This document shows, in pieces, positions 1-7,817 of a stretch of DNA of 64,000 bases. The position numbers were made by a program, and so were the translations under genes. This DNA comes from Microaerobacter geothermalis (GTDB lineage Bacteria > Bacillota > Bacilli > DSM-22679). The stretch spans positions 124,001 to 188,000 of the forward strand of contig NZ_JAKIHL010000001.1 of assembly GCF_021608135.1 (NCBI RefSeq). The letters are read 5' to 3'. The notes beneath the pieces were generated by a model. That model was given only the letters and a program-made list of their open reading frames with translations, was not told the DNA's origin and made no database searches. Positions within the stretch are counted from its first letter, which is position 1; every line of letters begins with the position of its first letter.

Positions 1-85
1 ATCCCTTAACTTGCAGTATTCTGAGTGACATTGAAAGATGAAAGGATTGCTTCTGAAAACGGTAAGGAAGGAGGTGCTACTTGAT

Positions 86-565
86 TTGAAACTCATTCTA
101 ACTCGGATAACTGCTATATCTTTTCTATTATTATTCATGATGGGATGCAGCACTGAGCAGAAGATCACTTTTGAAGAAAAACAGGGAATATATCTGGATA
201 CCAGAATTGCTGTGGCCAAGGCCGCAGAGCTAATCAGCAAGGAATGGGGAAAAAGTGCTGAAAATCGTAATACGGAGCAAGTTCTTGAAGTATTATCAAA
301 GTATTATACGGGGGAAGCCTTAGAAAACATCAAAGAATTTTTAAATTCCCTTTCAGAAAAAGAATATGATGCAGATCGTTATGAGAAGTTAATCGGACAG
401 TTTAAAGGAAAAATTCCAACGATGCCACTATTGGGAGAACTGGAAGACGTTAATATTATTAAACAGAATAAGCAATCGGTCTTACTGACAATAGATGCCA
501 ACACAAATTATTTTATTGTAAAAGAAAAGCAAATATCTGAATTTAAGTATGAAATGCCAGGTTGA
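86..565 (+). CDS. Hypothetical lipoprotein
   Basis: The gene encodes about 159 residues. I chose the TTG start at 86 because a strong AAGGAAGGAGG ribosome binding site lies about 11 bases upstream; an ATG at 38 in the same frame has no comparable site. The N-terminus has two basic residues, a hydrophobic stretch and a lipobox ending MGCS, so the product should be a lipid-anchored surface protein. The mature part is charged and mostly helical by composition, with no domain I recognise. Its 3' end overlaps the convergent AgrB-like gene by about 84 bases, which suggests that one of the two ends is not original. Function unknown. Confidence 0.7.
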   Translation: MKLILTRITAISFLLLFMMGCSTEQKITFEEKQGIYLDTRIAVAKAAELISKEWGKSAENRNTEQVLEVLSKYYTGEALENIKEFLNSLSEKEYDADRYEKLIGQFKGKIPTMPLLGELEDVNIIKQNKQSVLLTIDANTNYFIVKEKQISEFKYEMPG

Positions 566-1063
566 ATCAACCTCTAAAATATATCCCAATGTTACAGTAA
601 GGTACCAAGCAGAAAGAAAAATAATAGATAGTATTTTGAAACGTATGTTGCGATTGCGGTTTCCAGCTCGACTATTTTCATAAGGAGCGTATTTGTAGCA
701 AATAAATAAACCGGTCATTAGAGTAGCGCTGTTTAACAGGATCATGTGATTTTTATATTGTAATGCTCCAATAACGGACAACCATGACAGTAGCAAGAAA
801 GAAAGCAGGCTAAACACCATACAGGAAAGATAAGTGGATAAATGGGTTCCTCCAGAGACTATTCGTAATCCCGCGAATGTGAGTACCAGGAAAAGAACGG
901 GCAAAGTGATGCCAAAGCTATAAGCGAGTATGAACAAAAGGACAATTTTGATCGAATAACCAATTATGACTTCCAGTCCATAGCGAATATGATCTTCATT
1001 TTGAGATTGATGAGTTTGCTTTGCCAGACGTTTTGCTAGATTTTGAGATAAACGGGTGATCAT
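482..1063 (-). CDS. AgrB-like accessory gene regulator protease
   Basis: This is a polytopic membrane protein of about 193 residues. The N-terminal amphipathic segment is followed by several membrane spans. The AgrB catalytic pair is visible as SGGTHLSTYLSC, with His74 and Cys81 seven residues apart, the spacing of the His/Cys pair in Staphylococcus AgrB. AgrB trims and cyclises the AgrD propeptide to make an autoinducing peptide. ATG 1063 is preferred over the TTG at 1069 because AAAGG lies about 10 bases upstream of it. No AgrD-like peptide is recognisable next to it. The last 20 or so residues are read through the 3' end of the lipoprotein gene on the other strand, so the C-terminus may be a truncation scar. 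Confidence 0.75.
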   Translation of the reverse strand: MITRLSQNLAKRLAKQTHQSQNEDHIRYGLEVIIGYSIKIVLLFILAYSFGITLPVLFLVLTFAGLRIVSGGTHLSTYLSCMVFSLLSFLLLSWLSVIGALQYKNHMILLNSATLMTGLFICYKYAPYENSRAGNRNRNIRFKILSIIFLSAWYLTVTLGYILEVDSTWHFILKFRYLLFFYNKIICVGIYCQ

Positions 1064-1069
1064 ACACAA

Positions 1070-1359
1070 TCAACCTTTGGTGGGATAATTTAGATATTTT
1101 CAAGAACAGTTTCCTATAATTGGACGATAAAAGCAAGAGAAAGAGGATAATTCCTTATAAATTGAGGATAAATTAGGTGTTTTCAGGGATAAATTCTTTA
1201 GAACATGATATCAACGGATTTTATTCCGGCAAATTAAGGATTTATACCAAATTTATTCTTAGTTATCCAAAATCTATTGCAGTGATTTTTTGTTGGTGTA
1301 TGATTTGGGTAGTGTCAAAAGATCTATGAAAAAGTGACAAAGAAAATCTGATTTGATGA
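1070..1359. other. AT-rich gap with no gene
   Basis: I see no supported gene here. The stretch is AT-rich and separates the divergent AgrB-like gene from a broken secreted-protein gene. Near 1316-1340 the pentamers TGTCA and TGACA face each other, and GGGTC-GTAA-GACCC forms a short hairpin near 1364-1376. These could be remnants of a mobile-element end, but nothing confirms that. Confidence 0.4.
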
Positions 1360-1956
1360 ATCTGGGTCGTAAGACCCCGCTATCGCACCATCTATGAAAC
1401 AACCCAAAAAATTAAGGAAGAAAAATCTAAAAAGAATGGTAAAATTAAAACAACTTATTCTACCTATATAATTGTTGAAGCTAAAAATAAAAATAAGGAA
1501 AAGGAAAATACGGTAAGTATTTCTTCAATAGGTGATAGATCTGATAAAAAAACAAGTTCCTCTATTAGTTATACGATTTATGCTAATTTTAAATATGAAA
1601 TGTTAGACAACAGGTGGGTTAAAGCACTCGACTATATGGCAAAATGGGATCAATTGGATTCGCAAGTAGTTAATACAAAAATGAGCATATATGCTGATGC
1701 AAAAGGGATGAAGTATGAAGATCCAAGTAACATAATTTATAGTGTGTATGGAGTATCTAATAGCTACTATATTGACTCCCCCAGTTCTGGGATAGAATAT
1801 CATAAAACTCCAGCAGATTGGGGCCATATAAGTATCATTGAAAACGATACTTGGAATGCCATGAATGTAAGATTTGACTTTAAGAGGGGTACTTCAACCT
1901 GGTCTGATGAATTAAGTGCCGGATTTGGTACAGCATCAGTGCCACCTATTAAATAA
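1360..1956 (+). pseudogene. 5'-truncated secreted-protein gene remnant
   Basis: The frame is open from 1360, just after two stops, to TAA at 1956, but no start codon with a ribosome binding site occurs before the ATG at 1600. The upstream part still codes for sensible sequence (YRTIYETTQKIKEEK and onward), so the gene has lost its 5' end. The remaining protein is rich in Ser, Thr, Tyr and Lys, as in exported beta-rich proteins. A segment with WDQLDSQV and a terminal GTSTWSDELS resembles a second remnant at 29718-30017 (WNIFDSQV and GSSWQFSFDVS), so both may be relics of one secreted family (inference). Function unknown. Confidence 0.5.
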
Positions 1957-1972
1957 AAAAGTGTACAAAATC

Positions 1973-2003
1973 CCCCCCGAAATTTTCTCAGGCTTGGGGG
2001 GTT
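1973..2003 (+). terminator. Possible rho-independent terminator
   Basis: A run of C residues faces a run of G residues across a loop of about 18 bases, followed by TTTATA. It sits just after the stop at 1956 and before the next lipoprotein gene. The U tract is weak, so the call is tentative. Confidence 0.4.
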
Positions 2004-2029
2004 TATACAAATTTTGTGGTGGTGAAATT

Positions 2030-2458
2030 ATGAGAAAAATAATGGTAAAAATGTTACTCTTATTCTTTTTATTTTTATTACAAGGTTGTGGAAATGATCC
2101 TGCGATTATACTTCAGGGAGAATCTGAACAATGGTTCAGTACAGTTACAGTCAAAGTAATGGATGGTAAATATTTTGTTAACACGGTAATAAAACCAAAG
2201 AAAAAGCTGAATATAGATTATTTGAAATATACAACTTCATATAATACTAACAAGATAGGTGAGCAATCTAATGAATTAACGGGGCAGGATATTTCAAATT
2301 GGAAATCTTACGGGGAAAACAACTATTCAGGTGGTACAACAAACCTTAATTTTGAAGAACTTAGTAAAGAAATTGAGTACGCAAAAATTACAGTAGCATG
2401 GGGTAAGAATAAGGAGATTAATACAGAAACCATATTTTTGTATCCAATTAATCCATAG
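2030..2458 (+). CDS. Hypothetical lipoprotein
   Basis: The product is about 142 residues. ATG 2030 is preferred over an upstream in-frame start because it is preceded by GGTGGTG and begins a clean lipoprotein signal: MRKIMVKM, a Leu/Phe-rich core, then LQGC. The mature part looks like one beta-rich domain (many alternating hydrophobic residues, one WKSYGENNYSGG segment). I recognise no family. It lies in the AT-rich accessory region between a broken secreted-protein gene and IS fragments, and is similar in style to the other small lipoproteins of the window. Confidence 0.65.
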   Translation: MRKIMVKMLLLFFLFLLQGCGNDPAIILQGESEQWFSTVTVKVMDGKYFVNTVIKPKKKLNIDYLKYTTSYNTNKIGEQSNELTGQDISNWKSYGENNYSGGTTNLNFEELSKEIEYAKITVAWGKNKEINTETIFLYPINP

Positions 2459-2518
2459 TTCTTGTTAACCAAAGGTAACAGATAGTCCTGTCAAAATCCC
2501 TAATAATAAGGAGAAGCT

Positions 2519-2657
2519 ATGGACAAGGATACCACAAAATCCGCAATAAAGGAACTATTATCTGCACTTGATTCAAAAAATTTTACAAATCTTATCAATG
2601 TTATTGACATTGATAGGTACGTCAAGAAACTAACAGCTTATAAGTTCTTGCAATTAC
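2519..2657 (+). pseudogene. IS4-type (DUF4372) transposase, N-terminal fragment
   Basis: After an AAGGAG site, ATG 2519 opens a reading frame whose product contains LLSALD and then RYVKKLTAYKFLQLL, the characteristic N-terminus of IS4-family transposases carrying a DUF4372 domain. The similarity stops after about 46 residues, at around 2657, where the sequence passes into an IS3-type element on the opposite strand. The element has been cut by a second insertion or a deletion, and no DDE catalytic domain follows. A different C-terminal transposase remnant lies at 3837-3987. Confidence 0.65.
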
Positions 2658-3024
2658 TCAGGGCCGCCTGCCGCTTGATACTGATCGTCGGATGATCGCG
2701 TTCGATCATGTTCTTCCGTTCCTGGAGCGATTTATTTAAGTCCAGATTTTTTTTGAGCCAGTCAATTTCAACGGTTAATTGACCGACCAGCTTCTCTAGA
2801 TGTTCCTGTTTCGATTCATATTCTTTGCGAACTTTATCCATCTCACTTTGTCCCTTTTCAAATACCATTGAGGAGCGCTCTAAGAACTCGGCCTTCCATC
2901 GACTAATCATCACGGGATTTAGTTCATATTTGGCAGCTATCTCATTGACGGTCTGCTCTTCGCGCATGACCTCGAGAACCACCTTTGTTTTAAATTCTGC
3001 GGTATATCGGTTTCGTTTTTTCAT
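2638..3024 (-). mobile_element. IS3-family OrfA, truncated element
   Basis: The 128-residue product begins KKRNRYTAEFKTKVVLEVM and continues through NEIAAKYELNPVMISRWKAEFLE, the helix-turn-helix of IS3-family OrfA, followed by a Leu-zipper-like coiled coil (residues about 60-100). The segment after MIERDHPTISIKRQ would normally lead into OrfB, the DDE integrase, but the frame stops after about 10 more residues. OrfB is absent, so the element cannot move by itself. The element end probably lies near 3045-3065. It abuts the IS4-type fragment, making a nested pair. Confidence 0.8.
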
Positions 3025-3083
3025 AGCTCTATTATAACTTATTTATCACGCTCCCGTGTCTCACCCTATGGGAGCATTATATA

Positions 3084-3215
3084 ACTGCAGCAACGGTTAT
3101 TGGACTAATTGGCGGATTAGGAATTTCTGCTGTTTTAGCATACCAAATTTGGAGTGTTTCTGGAGTTGCACATGGTGATGTAGAAGATGCATATGAAATC
3201 TTAATTGTTATATGA
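3084..3215 (+). pseudogene. C-terminal fragment of a small membrane protein
   Basis: Directly after the IS3 end an open frame reads TAATVIGLIGGLGISAVLAY and then QIWSVSGVAHGDVEDAYEIL to a TGA at 3213. It has no start of its own and looks like the tail of a small Gly/Ala-rich hydrophobic protein interrupted by the IS. A hairpin terminator follows at 3226. The Gly/Ala/Ile-rich segment is the kind seen in small membrane peptides and bacteriocins, but I recognise no family. Confidence 0.35.
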
Positions 3216-3225
3216 TTAATATTGT

Positions 3226-3254
3226 CCCCATCTAATTTGTTAGATGGGGGATTT
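3226..3254 (+). terminator. Hairpin terminator
   Basis: CCCCATCTAA and TTAGATGGGG form a perfect 10-bp stem with a four-base loop, followed by a short T-rich stretch. It follows the truncated frame ending at 3215 and precedes the next gene. Confidence 0.6.
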
Positions 3255-3275
3255 ATCCAAGAAAAGAGTGAAATT

Positions 3276-3716
3276 ATGATTTCTAAACTTATTTTATCAT
3301 TATTAATGATTCTGCCTTTTTATATAATTATTGAAAAGAAATATAAAACAGAAAGAGAAAAAAAGGCACAGTATCTCCTTACCGTCATTAATCTGCAAAT
3401 ATTATACTCAAACTTTTTTATTAAGAATAATTTTTTAGAGCAAATTATTATAGTTGTAATAGTTGTGTTTATTTTATATCGGATATTGGAGAAAACCTAT
3501 AAAGGAGAAATAGAAAAAATTGGGTTATATTTATTATTTGCATTTGGTATATTTAAACTAGCTCATAATGATAATTACGAGCTTTTACATCTCATAGAGA
3601 CTATATTATTTGGGGTATTTTTTTATTCAATTGCAGAGAAAAAGTATGAATCAGTGATTGTAAATATTGGAATTTATATTCTGTTAGGAATTACATTATT
3701 TGTTTTATCAATTTGA
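3276..3716 (+). CDS. Hypothetical multi-pass membrane protein
   Basis: The product is about 146 residues. ATG 3276 is chosen because AAAGAGTG lies upstream and the hydrophobic N-terminus MISKLILSLL starts there. About five membrane spans are separated by short charged loops that repeat a pattern: IEKKYKTEREKKAQYLL, LEKTYKGEIEKIGLYLL and AEKKYESVIVNIGIYIL. The protein therefore seems built from three related two-helix units. I recognise no family. Its place after a truncated membrane peptide hints at a former peptide or immunity locus, but this is speculation. Confidence 0.6.
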   Translation: MISKLILSLLMILPFYIIIEKKYKTEREKKAQYLLTVINLQILYSNFFIKNNFLEQIIIVVIVVFILYRILEKTYKGEIEKIGLYLLFAFGIFKLAHNDNYELLHLIETILFGVFFYSIAEKKYESVIVNIGIYILLGITLFVLSI

Positions 3717-3836
3717 AATACATAACCTACGCAGTTGAAGGTAAACATTGGTAAATTTCTGGTCTGGGAGTAACCCAAAGAAGCATTAAATAATGCTCTG
3801 ACCAAAATAACTCAATTCATCTTGCAAACTGCCAAT

Positions 3837-3987
3837 TCACCAGCGTTTTATATATGTTTGTAACACTTCTTCCGGAGCATCATGACGGTTATTTATAAGT
3901 AGGTATGCACTCTTGTAAGAATCAGGCGACTCCTCCTTTTCGGTTTGAACGTCATCCGAATTGATTTGCTCATTTTCCTTTAATATT
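3837..3987 (-). pseudogene. DDE transposase C-terminal remnant
   Basis: Read on the minus strand the frame gives YLLINNRHDAPEEVLQTYI followed by KRW and a stop. This resembles the conserved block in IS4-like DDE transposases, where a similar stretch leads into RWxIEVFFR. The stop falls directly after KRW and upstream sequence is lost, so only about 48 residues remain. It is one of at least three transposase relics in the first 4 kb. Confidence 0.45.
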
Positions 3988-4002
3988 CAAGTACCATTAT
4001 TA

Positions 4003-4117
4003 ACTAATTAAAGAATTATATCCAAAAAATGAAAACGAAGATGAAATAAAATATCATAGTAGAATGGTTGAACAATTAAAAGATCTAATTGAAGAAGAAG
4101 TAGCATCACTTCAATAA
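4003..4117 (+). pseudogene. Short 3' gene fragment
   Basis: A frame without a usable start reads KELYPKNENEDEIKYHSRMV and continues QLKDLIEEEVASLQ to TAA at 4115-4117. The composition is charged and helical. It appears to be the C-terminal remnant of a longer gene whose body has been replaced by the transposase relic upstream. No family recognised. Confidence 0.25.
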
Positions 4118-4158
4118 GTCGCATTGACTTGTCAAATTTGTAGTCTTCGGAGGTACTT

Positions 4159-4698
4159 ATGTTAAGAATTTTATACTTGTTTTTGGTTTTGATTGTTCTA
4201 GTTTTAAGTAGTGGTTGTAATAGTCAGGATTTAAAAAAACAATCGCTAGAAACTTTATTTAAACAAAATCTTATTAAAGAACCTAATACGATTAGATGGG
4301 GCTCAAAAGATATTTCTGGGAAAACCTCTCAATTAGTTTATAACGAGCTAGTTCAAAGAATTAATCATTCACCGGAGATAAGTAGAATTGCTAGAGAATT
4401 GTCGCCTAAGGATATTGAAATGTATCGAAATAAGGGAGAATTGGTTGAATTTATTTATGATGATCCAGAGTATATTTCCATTAATTACAATAATAAATAT
4501 ATAACTGTATACAGAGTAGTTAAAATCAGTTTTGGTATTGGTAATGAAATAGGGGATACTATTTTTCTTCAACACCCTAGTTTAGATAAGAACCAGGAAG
4601 ATGGGATTACAGAGTTGACTGTGCTTTTTGATAGAAATTTTCATGAAGAAAATAAGCGAATAAGTGAAACTGTGATGAAATTATTGGAAAACAAATAA
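4159..4698 (+). CDS. Hypothetical lipoprotein
   Basis: The 179-residue product starts at an ATG preceded by CGGAGGTACTT. The signal is a Leu/Val-rich segment ending LSSGCN, a lipobox with Cys20, so the protein is likely lipid-anchored outside the membrane. The mature part contains an NHSPEISRIARELSPKDIEMY helix-like stretch and a beta-rich second half (FIYDDPEYISINYNNKYITVY). I recognise no family. The gene is AT-rich and stands alone between IS relics and small membrane peptides. Confidence 0.7.
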   Translation: MLRILYLFLVLIVLVLSSGCNSQDLKKQSLETLFKQNLIKEPNTIRWGSKDISGKTSQLVYNELVQRINHSPEISRIARELSPKDIEMYRNKGELVEFIYDDPEYISINYNNKYITVYRVVKISFGIGNEIGDTIFLQHPSLDKNQEDGITELTVLFDRNFHEENKRISETVMKLLENK

Positions 4699-4831
4699 AA
4701 AGTACGTTGATCTATTATCGGGATACTGTATCCGGTCATAGAAGCAAGAAACCCCTGCATCGCTGGCAGTGGGAAATTCATTACAACAATCATGAATATT
4801 ACCAACTGAGAGGAAGGTTTATAATAAAAAT

Positions 4832-4939
4832 ATGGATAATAATAATAATGATTTAGCGAAACGAATGATATTGATCATTGTGATCCCAACAATTTTGATT
4901 ATTTTGATCGGAATAATTAACTTTTTGATTTCTTATTAA
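4832..4939 (+). CDS. Small membrane peptide (35 aa)
   Basis: An AGGAAGG sequence lies about 15 bases before ATG 4832. The peptide has a polar Asn-rich N-terminus (MDNNNNDLAKR) followed by one Ile/Leu-rich membrane span ending FLISY. Such one-span peptides are often toxins, regulators or membrane-complex subunits, but nothing here says which. A second one-span peptide follows 86 bases downstream on the same strand. Confidence 0.45.
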   Translation: MDNNNNDLAKRMILIIVIPTILIILIGIINFLISY

Positions 4940-5025
4940 ATTTGCTGATTAGGAGAGTAAATGAGTTCTATTTCATTAATTGAAAATGAAACCCTCTTAT
5001 ACTTTCTACTAGGAGGCATGAACTT

Positions 5026-5130
5026 ATGATGGAATATAATGGAATATTTTTAAGTGGGAAAAATATATTAATGGTTGTAATATTTATTCTTTTGATTATT
5101 AGTGCATTAGTTTATTTTATAAAAAAATAA
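5026..5130 (+). CDS. Small membrane peptide (34 aa)
   Basis: AGGAGG lies about 9 bases before ATG 5026. The peptide is MMEYNGIFLSGKN followed by a single hydrophobic span (ILMVVIFILLIISALVYF) and a basic end IKK. The good ribosome binding site and regular architecture argue that it is real. It lies just upstream of a membrane-anchored protein gene on the same strand, with which it may be co-transcribed. Function unknown. Confidence 0.5.
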   Translation: MMEYNGIFLSGKNILMVVIFILLIISALVYFIKK

Positions 5131-5176
5131 TTTCTTGTTTCAACAGAGTTTTTCTTTTTAGTTATGGGGTGGAGAT

Positions 5177-5998
5177 ATGTATAAGAAAAGGGTCATCCCT
5201 TTGCTCATCATTATTATTTTCATGATAGGACTTTTCCTTTATATTATTGAAAAATCCAATAGGGAGTATGCATTAACCAATCGTACCCTCAATTGGGAAT
5301 TCACCCTTGAAGTAAAGCCATCCAAGGGAAAAGTGCCCAATTTCATTTATGCAGGAAAATTGAAGAAGTTAACGGACAAGGAAATTAAGTATATCGATTA
5401 TGATGTGAAATTTAGCAATAATAGTATATTCTCCGGTAATGTCAAACAACCTAATTTTCAGCCTAATCAAACCATGGATCTTTTTGTAACGGGTCCATCC
5501 CAAAATATTGATTTGAAAAATAAAGATGATCTTTATGAAATTTTTGCCGATTCAGTTTTTACCATTACATGGCAAGATGAGGAAGGGGAATATAAAGAAG
5601 AGATCCCATTAATTGTACCTGGGAAAAGTGAATTAAAGCCTGTTAAAGAAGAAAGTCTCATCGTACTTAATAAAGACGGGACCTTAATCGCATTTATGAT
5701 TACCCTTAAAAATTCAGGCAAATCTGATGTGGGTCCGTTCTATGCAACCATTAACCTATATAATGAACAACTTGTTTCATCGATTGGTCAAAAGAAGATC
5801 ACAATAGGTAAAGATTTATATTCCCCAGATGGACAGGGATATACGATAAAAAAAGGTGAAGAACTTTCAGTTGGGATAACATTGGAATTAAAGACCCCCG
5901 TTAATATAGATGAGTTGGTAACTGCAGTTGAGGTAGAAGTGTTCGGGCAAGAAGGTCAAATTCTTACATTTTGGCTAGAGAATATTAGGGTTGAATAA
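5177..5998 (+). CDS. Membrane-anchored extracytoplasmic protein, unknown
   Basis: The 273-residue product starts at ATG 5177 after GGGGTGGAG. Residues 4-24 form one hydrophobic span without a lipobox or clear cleavage site, so it is probably anchored with the rest outside. The exterior part looks like two beta-sandwich-type halves (about 38-145 and 150-272), each starting with strands such as LNWEFTLEVKPS and LIVLNKDGTLIAFMITLKN. No catalytic motif or known family is visible. The next gene, a hydrolase, follows after 29 bases, so the two may share a transcript. Confidence 0.7.
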   Translation: MYKKRVIPLLIIIIFMIGLFLYIIEKSNREYALTNRTLNWEFTLEVKPSKGKVPNFIYAGKLKKLTDKEIKYIDYDVKFSNNSIFSGNVKQPNFQPNQTMDLFVTGPSQNIDLKNKDDLYEIFADSVFTITWQDEEGEYKEEIPLIVPGKSELKPVKEESLIVLNKDGTLIAFMITLKNSGKSDVGPFYATINLYNEQLVSSIGQKKITIGKDLYSPDGQGYTIKKGEELSVGITLELKTPVNIDELVTAVEVEVFGQEGQILTFWLENIRVE

Positions 5999-6027
5999 TA
6001 TAATTTTGTTTAAGGGAGATTAGAAAA

Positions 6028-6546
6028 ATGAAGGCATTGCTTGTAGTCGATATGAACAATGATTTTGTTCACGACAATGGGGTTCTTACTTGTGGTGAGG
6101 CTGGACAAAAAATCGTACCTTTTATTGCAAAAAAAGTGGAAGAATTTCTTAAAGACGGTCAATTAGTCATTTTTGCCAATGACAATCATTTGCCAAATGA
6201 TGATGAATTCAAAATTTGGCCACCCCATTGTGTTAAAGGGACCTGGGGATCTGAACCGTATGGCAATCTAAATGAACTGAAAGAAAAGGTCATCCTTTTG
6301 GGTAAGACCAAATATGATGCATTCTACAACACAGAACTGGATGAAATCCTAAGAACTCACGGGGTGAACGAGGTTCACATCACAGGAGTTTGTACATCGA
6401 TATGTATTTATGCTACTGTTCAAGGGGCCTATTTCAAGGGTCTTAAAACGGTTGTTTACCGTGAAGGTGTGGCCGATTTTAATCATCAAGCCCATGAATT
6501 TTGTCTGAGTCATTTTGCAAGCATTTTTAAAACAGAAATTCGATAA
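6028..6546 (+). CDS. Isochorismatase-family cysteine hydrolase (nicotinamidase-like)
   Basis: The 172-residue protein has the catalytic triad of the cysteine-hydrolase superfamily: Asp8 in ALLVVDMNNDF, Lys95 in GKTKYDAF, and Cys126 in GVCTSIC. A nicotinamidase-type metal site is suggested by NDNH (Asp52, His54) and by WPPHCVKGTWG (His67). Nicotinamidases convert nicotinamide to nicotinate in NAD salvage, but several substrates occur in the family, so the exact one is inferred. Length is normal for the family. GGGAG lies upstream of ATG 6028. A terminator at 6708 probably ends this transcript. Confidence 0.85.
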   Translation: MKALLVVDMNNDFVHDNGVLTCGEAGQKIVPFIAKKVEEFLKDGQLVIFANDNHLPNDDEFKIWPPHCVKGTWGSEPYGNLNELKEKVILLGKTKYDAFYNTELDEILRTHGVNEVHITGVCTSICIYATVQGAYFKGLKTVVYREGVADFNHQAHEFCLSHFASIFKTEIR

Positions 6547-6707
6547 AGGAAAAGCTGTCTCACCTATCACATTTAACTGCTAGCTTATAGAAGTGGGAGT
6601 TTTAGTAACGGTTAGCCGTCGGATAAATTTACGGTGTCAGTCCGGTTCAAGGTCAGTTCGATTCAAGTATGATAGAATGAAGTGAAATGAATTTGGGAAA
6701 ATCATTT

Positions 6708-6745
6708 GGGGTGAATGAATTGCATCCATCACCCCCTTTTTTTTT
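6708..6745 (+). terminator. Rho-independent terminator
   Basis: GGGGTGA at 6708-6714 pairs with TCACCCC at 6729-6735, followed directly by a run of nine T residues. It ends plus-strand transcription from the hydrolase gene and touches the stop codon of the convergent sspI gene. Confidence 0.85.
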
Positions 6746-6995
6746 ACTGAGATTTGAGAATTTCGTTTACTCCAGAAACCCGTTCTTGTTTGCCGATGCC
6801 ATCCTGTAAAGTATCTAGCACTTGATTTTGGAAATTGTTATCGGTATTGTTCCACATGATTTCAAATAGCACCCCAAGGCCGGGCAAGGCCTTTTCTTCC
6901 CGGGTCTGAATGGCATCCACAATCATACTTCGCAAATCTTCTTCAGAACTTCCTTGAATATTCATCAGAACCGCTTTTCTTAAATCAATATCCAT
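6744..6995 (-). CDS. sspI: Small acid-soluble spore protein I (SspI)
   Basis: The product begins MDIDLRKAV and contains TIQ-type and EEKALPGLGVLFEIMW segments that match SspI, a minor spore-core protein made in the forespore. The length is 83 residues against about 70 in Bacillus subtilis; the extra residues form a C-terminal tail (RVSGVNEILKSQ). ATG 6995 has AAGGAGG just upstream; an earlier in-frame start at 7175 adds an unlikely leader. In B. subtilis sspI is also next to the TrmH-type methylase gene and pheS. Its presence shows that the organism forms endospores. Confidence 0.9.
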   Translation of the reverse strand: MDIDLRKAVLMNIQGSSEEDLRSMIVDAIQTREEKALPGLGVLFEIMWNNTDNNFQNQVLDTLQDGIGKQERVSGVNEILKSQ

Positions 6996-7152
6996 GTTCT
7001 TACCCTCCTTTTTCTTTTTCATATTCTTACCAATCTCTTTTTTTTCATGCACGGGGAAAATAGTAATTATCCGGTTTTTTGTTATAATGAGAAGGTAAAT
7101 ATGTGACTTAACGATGAACAGAGTATTGGATGGATCGAGAGGAGTGAAATGG

Positions 7153-7812
7153 ATGGCAAAGCAGTATGCCGTCATTGGGCTGGGGCGTTTTGGTTCCAGT
7201 GTGGCTAAAACCTTATATGAGATGGATTATGACGTGATGGCAATTGATACCGACGAAGAGCGGATTCAGGAACATATCAACCATGTCACCCATGCCGTCC
7301 GGGCGGACAGTACAGATGAGCAGGCCCTTAAATCCCTGGGGATCCGCAATTTTGATGTGGTTGTTGTTGCCATTGGGCAGGATATCCAGGCCAGCATCCT
7401 AACCACCCTTGTCCTTAAGGAACTGGGAGTGAAGTATATCGTTGTGAAAGCCCAGAATGAACGGCATGGACAAGTTCTCTATAAAATAGGAGCTGATCGG
7501 GTCGTTTTTCCTGAAAGAGATATGGGAGTACGGGTTGCCCATAATTTGATCTCGCCCAACATCCTTGATTTTATTGAATTGGCGGATAATTATTCCATCG
7601 CCGAGGTTTCCATGAGCAATAAAATGGTGGGTACAGGCAAAACTCTAAGAGAAATGGATATTCGGGCTAAATACGGATGTAATGTGATTGCCATTCGAAG
7701 CGGCAGCAAGATGAACGTAGCTCCCAACCCCGATGATATCATTATCGAGGGAGATGTATTGGTCGTGCTGGGCAGCAATGACGACCTGAAGGAATTTGAA
7801 GAAAGGGCATAA
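7153..7812 (+). CDS. ktrC: Potassium uptake regulatory subunit KtrA/KtrC (RCK)
   Basis: The 219-residue protein is a complete RCK subunit: a Rossmann RCK_N domain with GLGRFGSS (Gly-rich loop) and Asp at the end of strand 2 (VMAIDTDEE), then a TrkA_C domain from about residue 135. In Ktr systems this cytoplasmic ring binds ATP/ADP and gates the KtrB/KtrD K+ channel. The B. subtilis relatives are about 220 residues. ATG 7153 is chosen because GAGAGGAG lies upstream; an earlier ATG at 7114 lacks one. TATAAT at 7083-7088 may be the -10 box. No channel subunit is in the window, as is usual for ktrC. KtrA versus KtrC cannot be separated by eye. Confidence 0.88.
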   Translation: MAKQYAVIGLGRFGSSVAKTLYEMDYDVMAIDTDEERIQEHINHVTHAVRADSTDEQALKSLGIRNFDVVVVAIGQDIQASILTTLVLKELGVKYIVVKAQNERHGQVLYKIGADRVVFPERDMGVRVAHNLISPNILDFIELADNYSIAEVSMSNKMVGTGKTLREMDIRAKYGCNVIAIRSGSKMNVAPNPDDIIIEGDVLVVLGSNDDLKEFEERA

Positions 7813-7817
7813 ATGTA

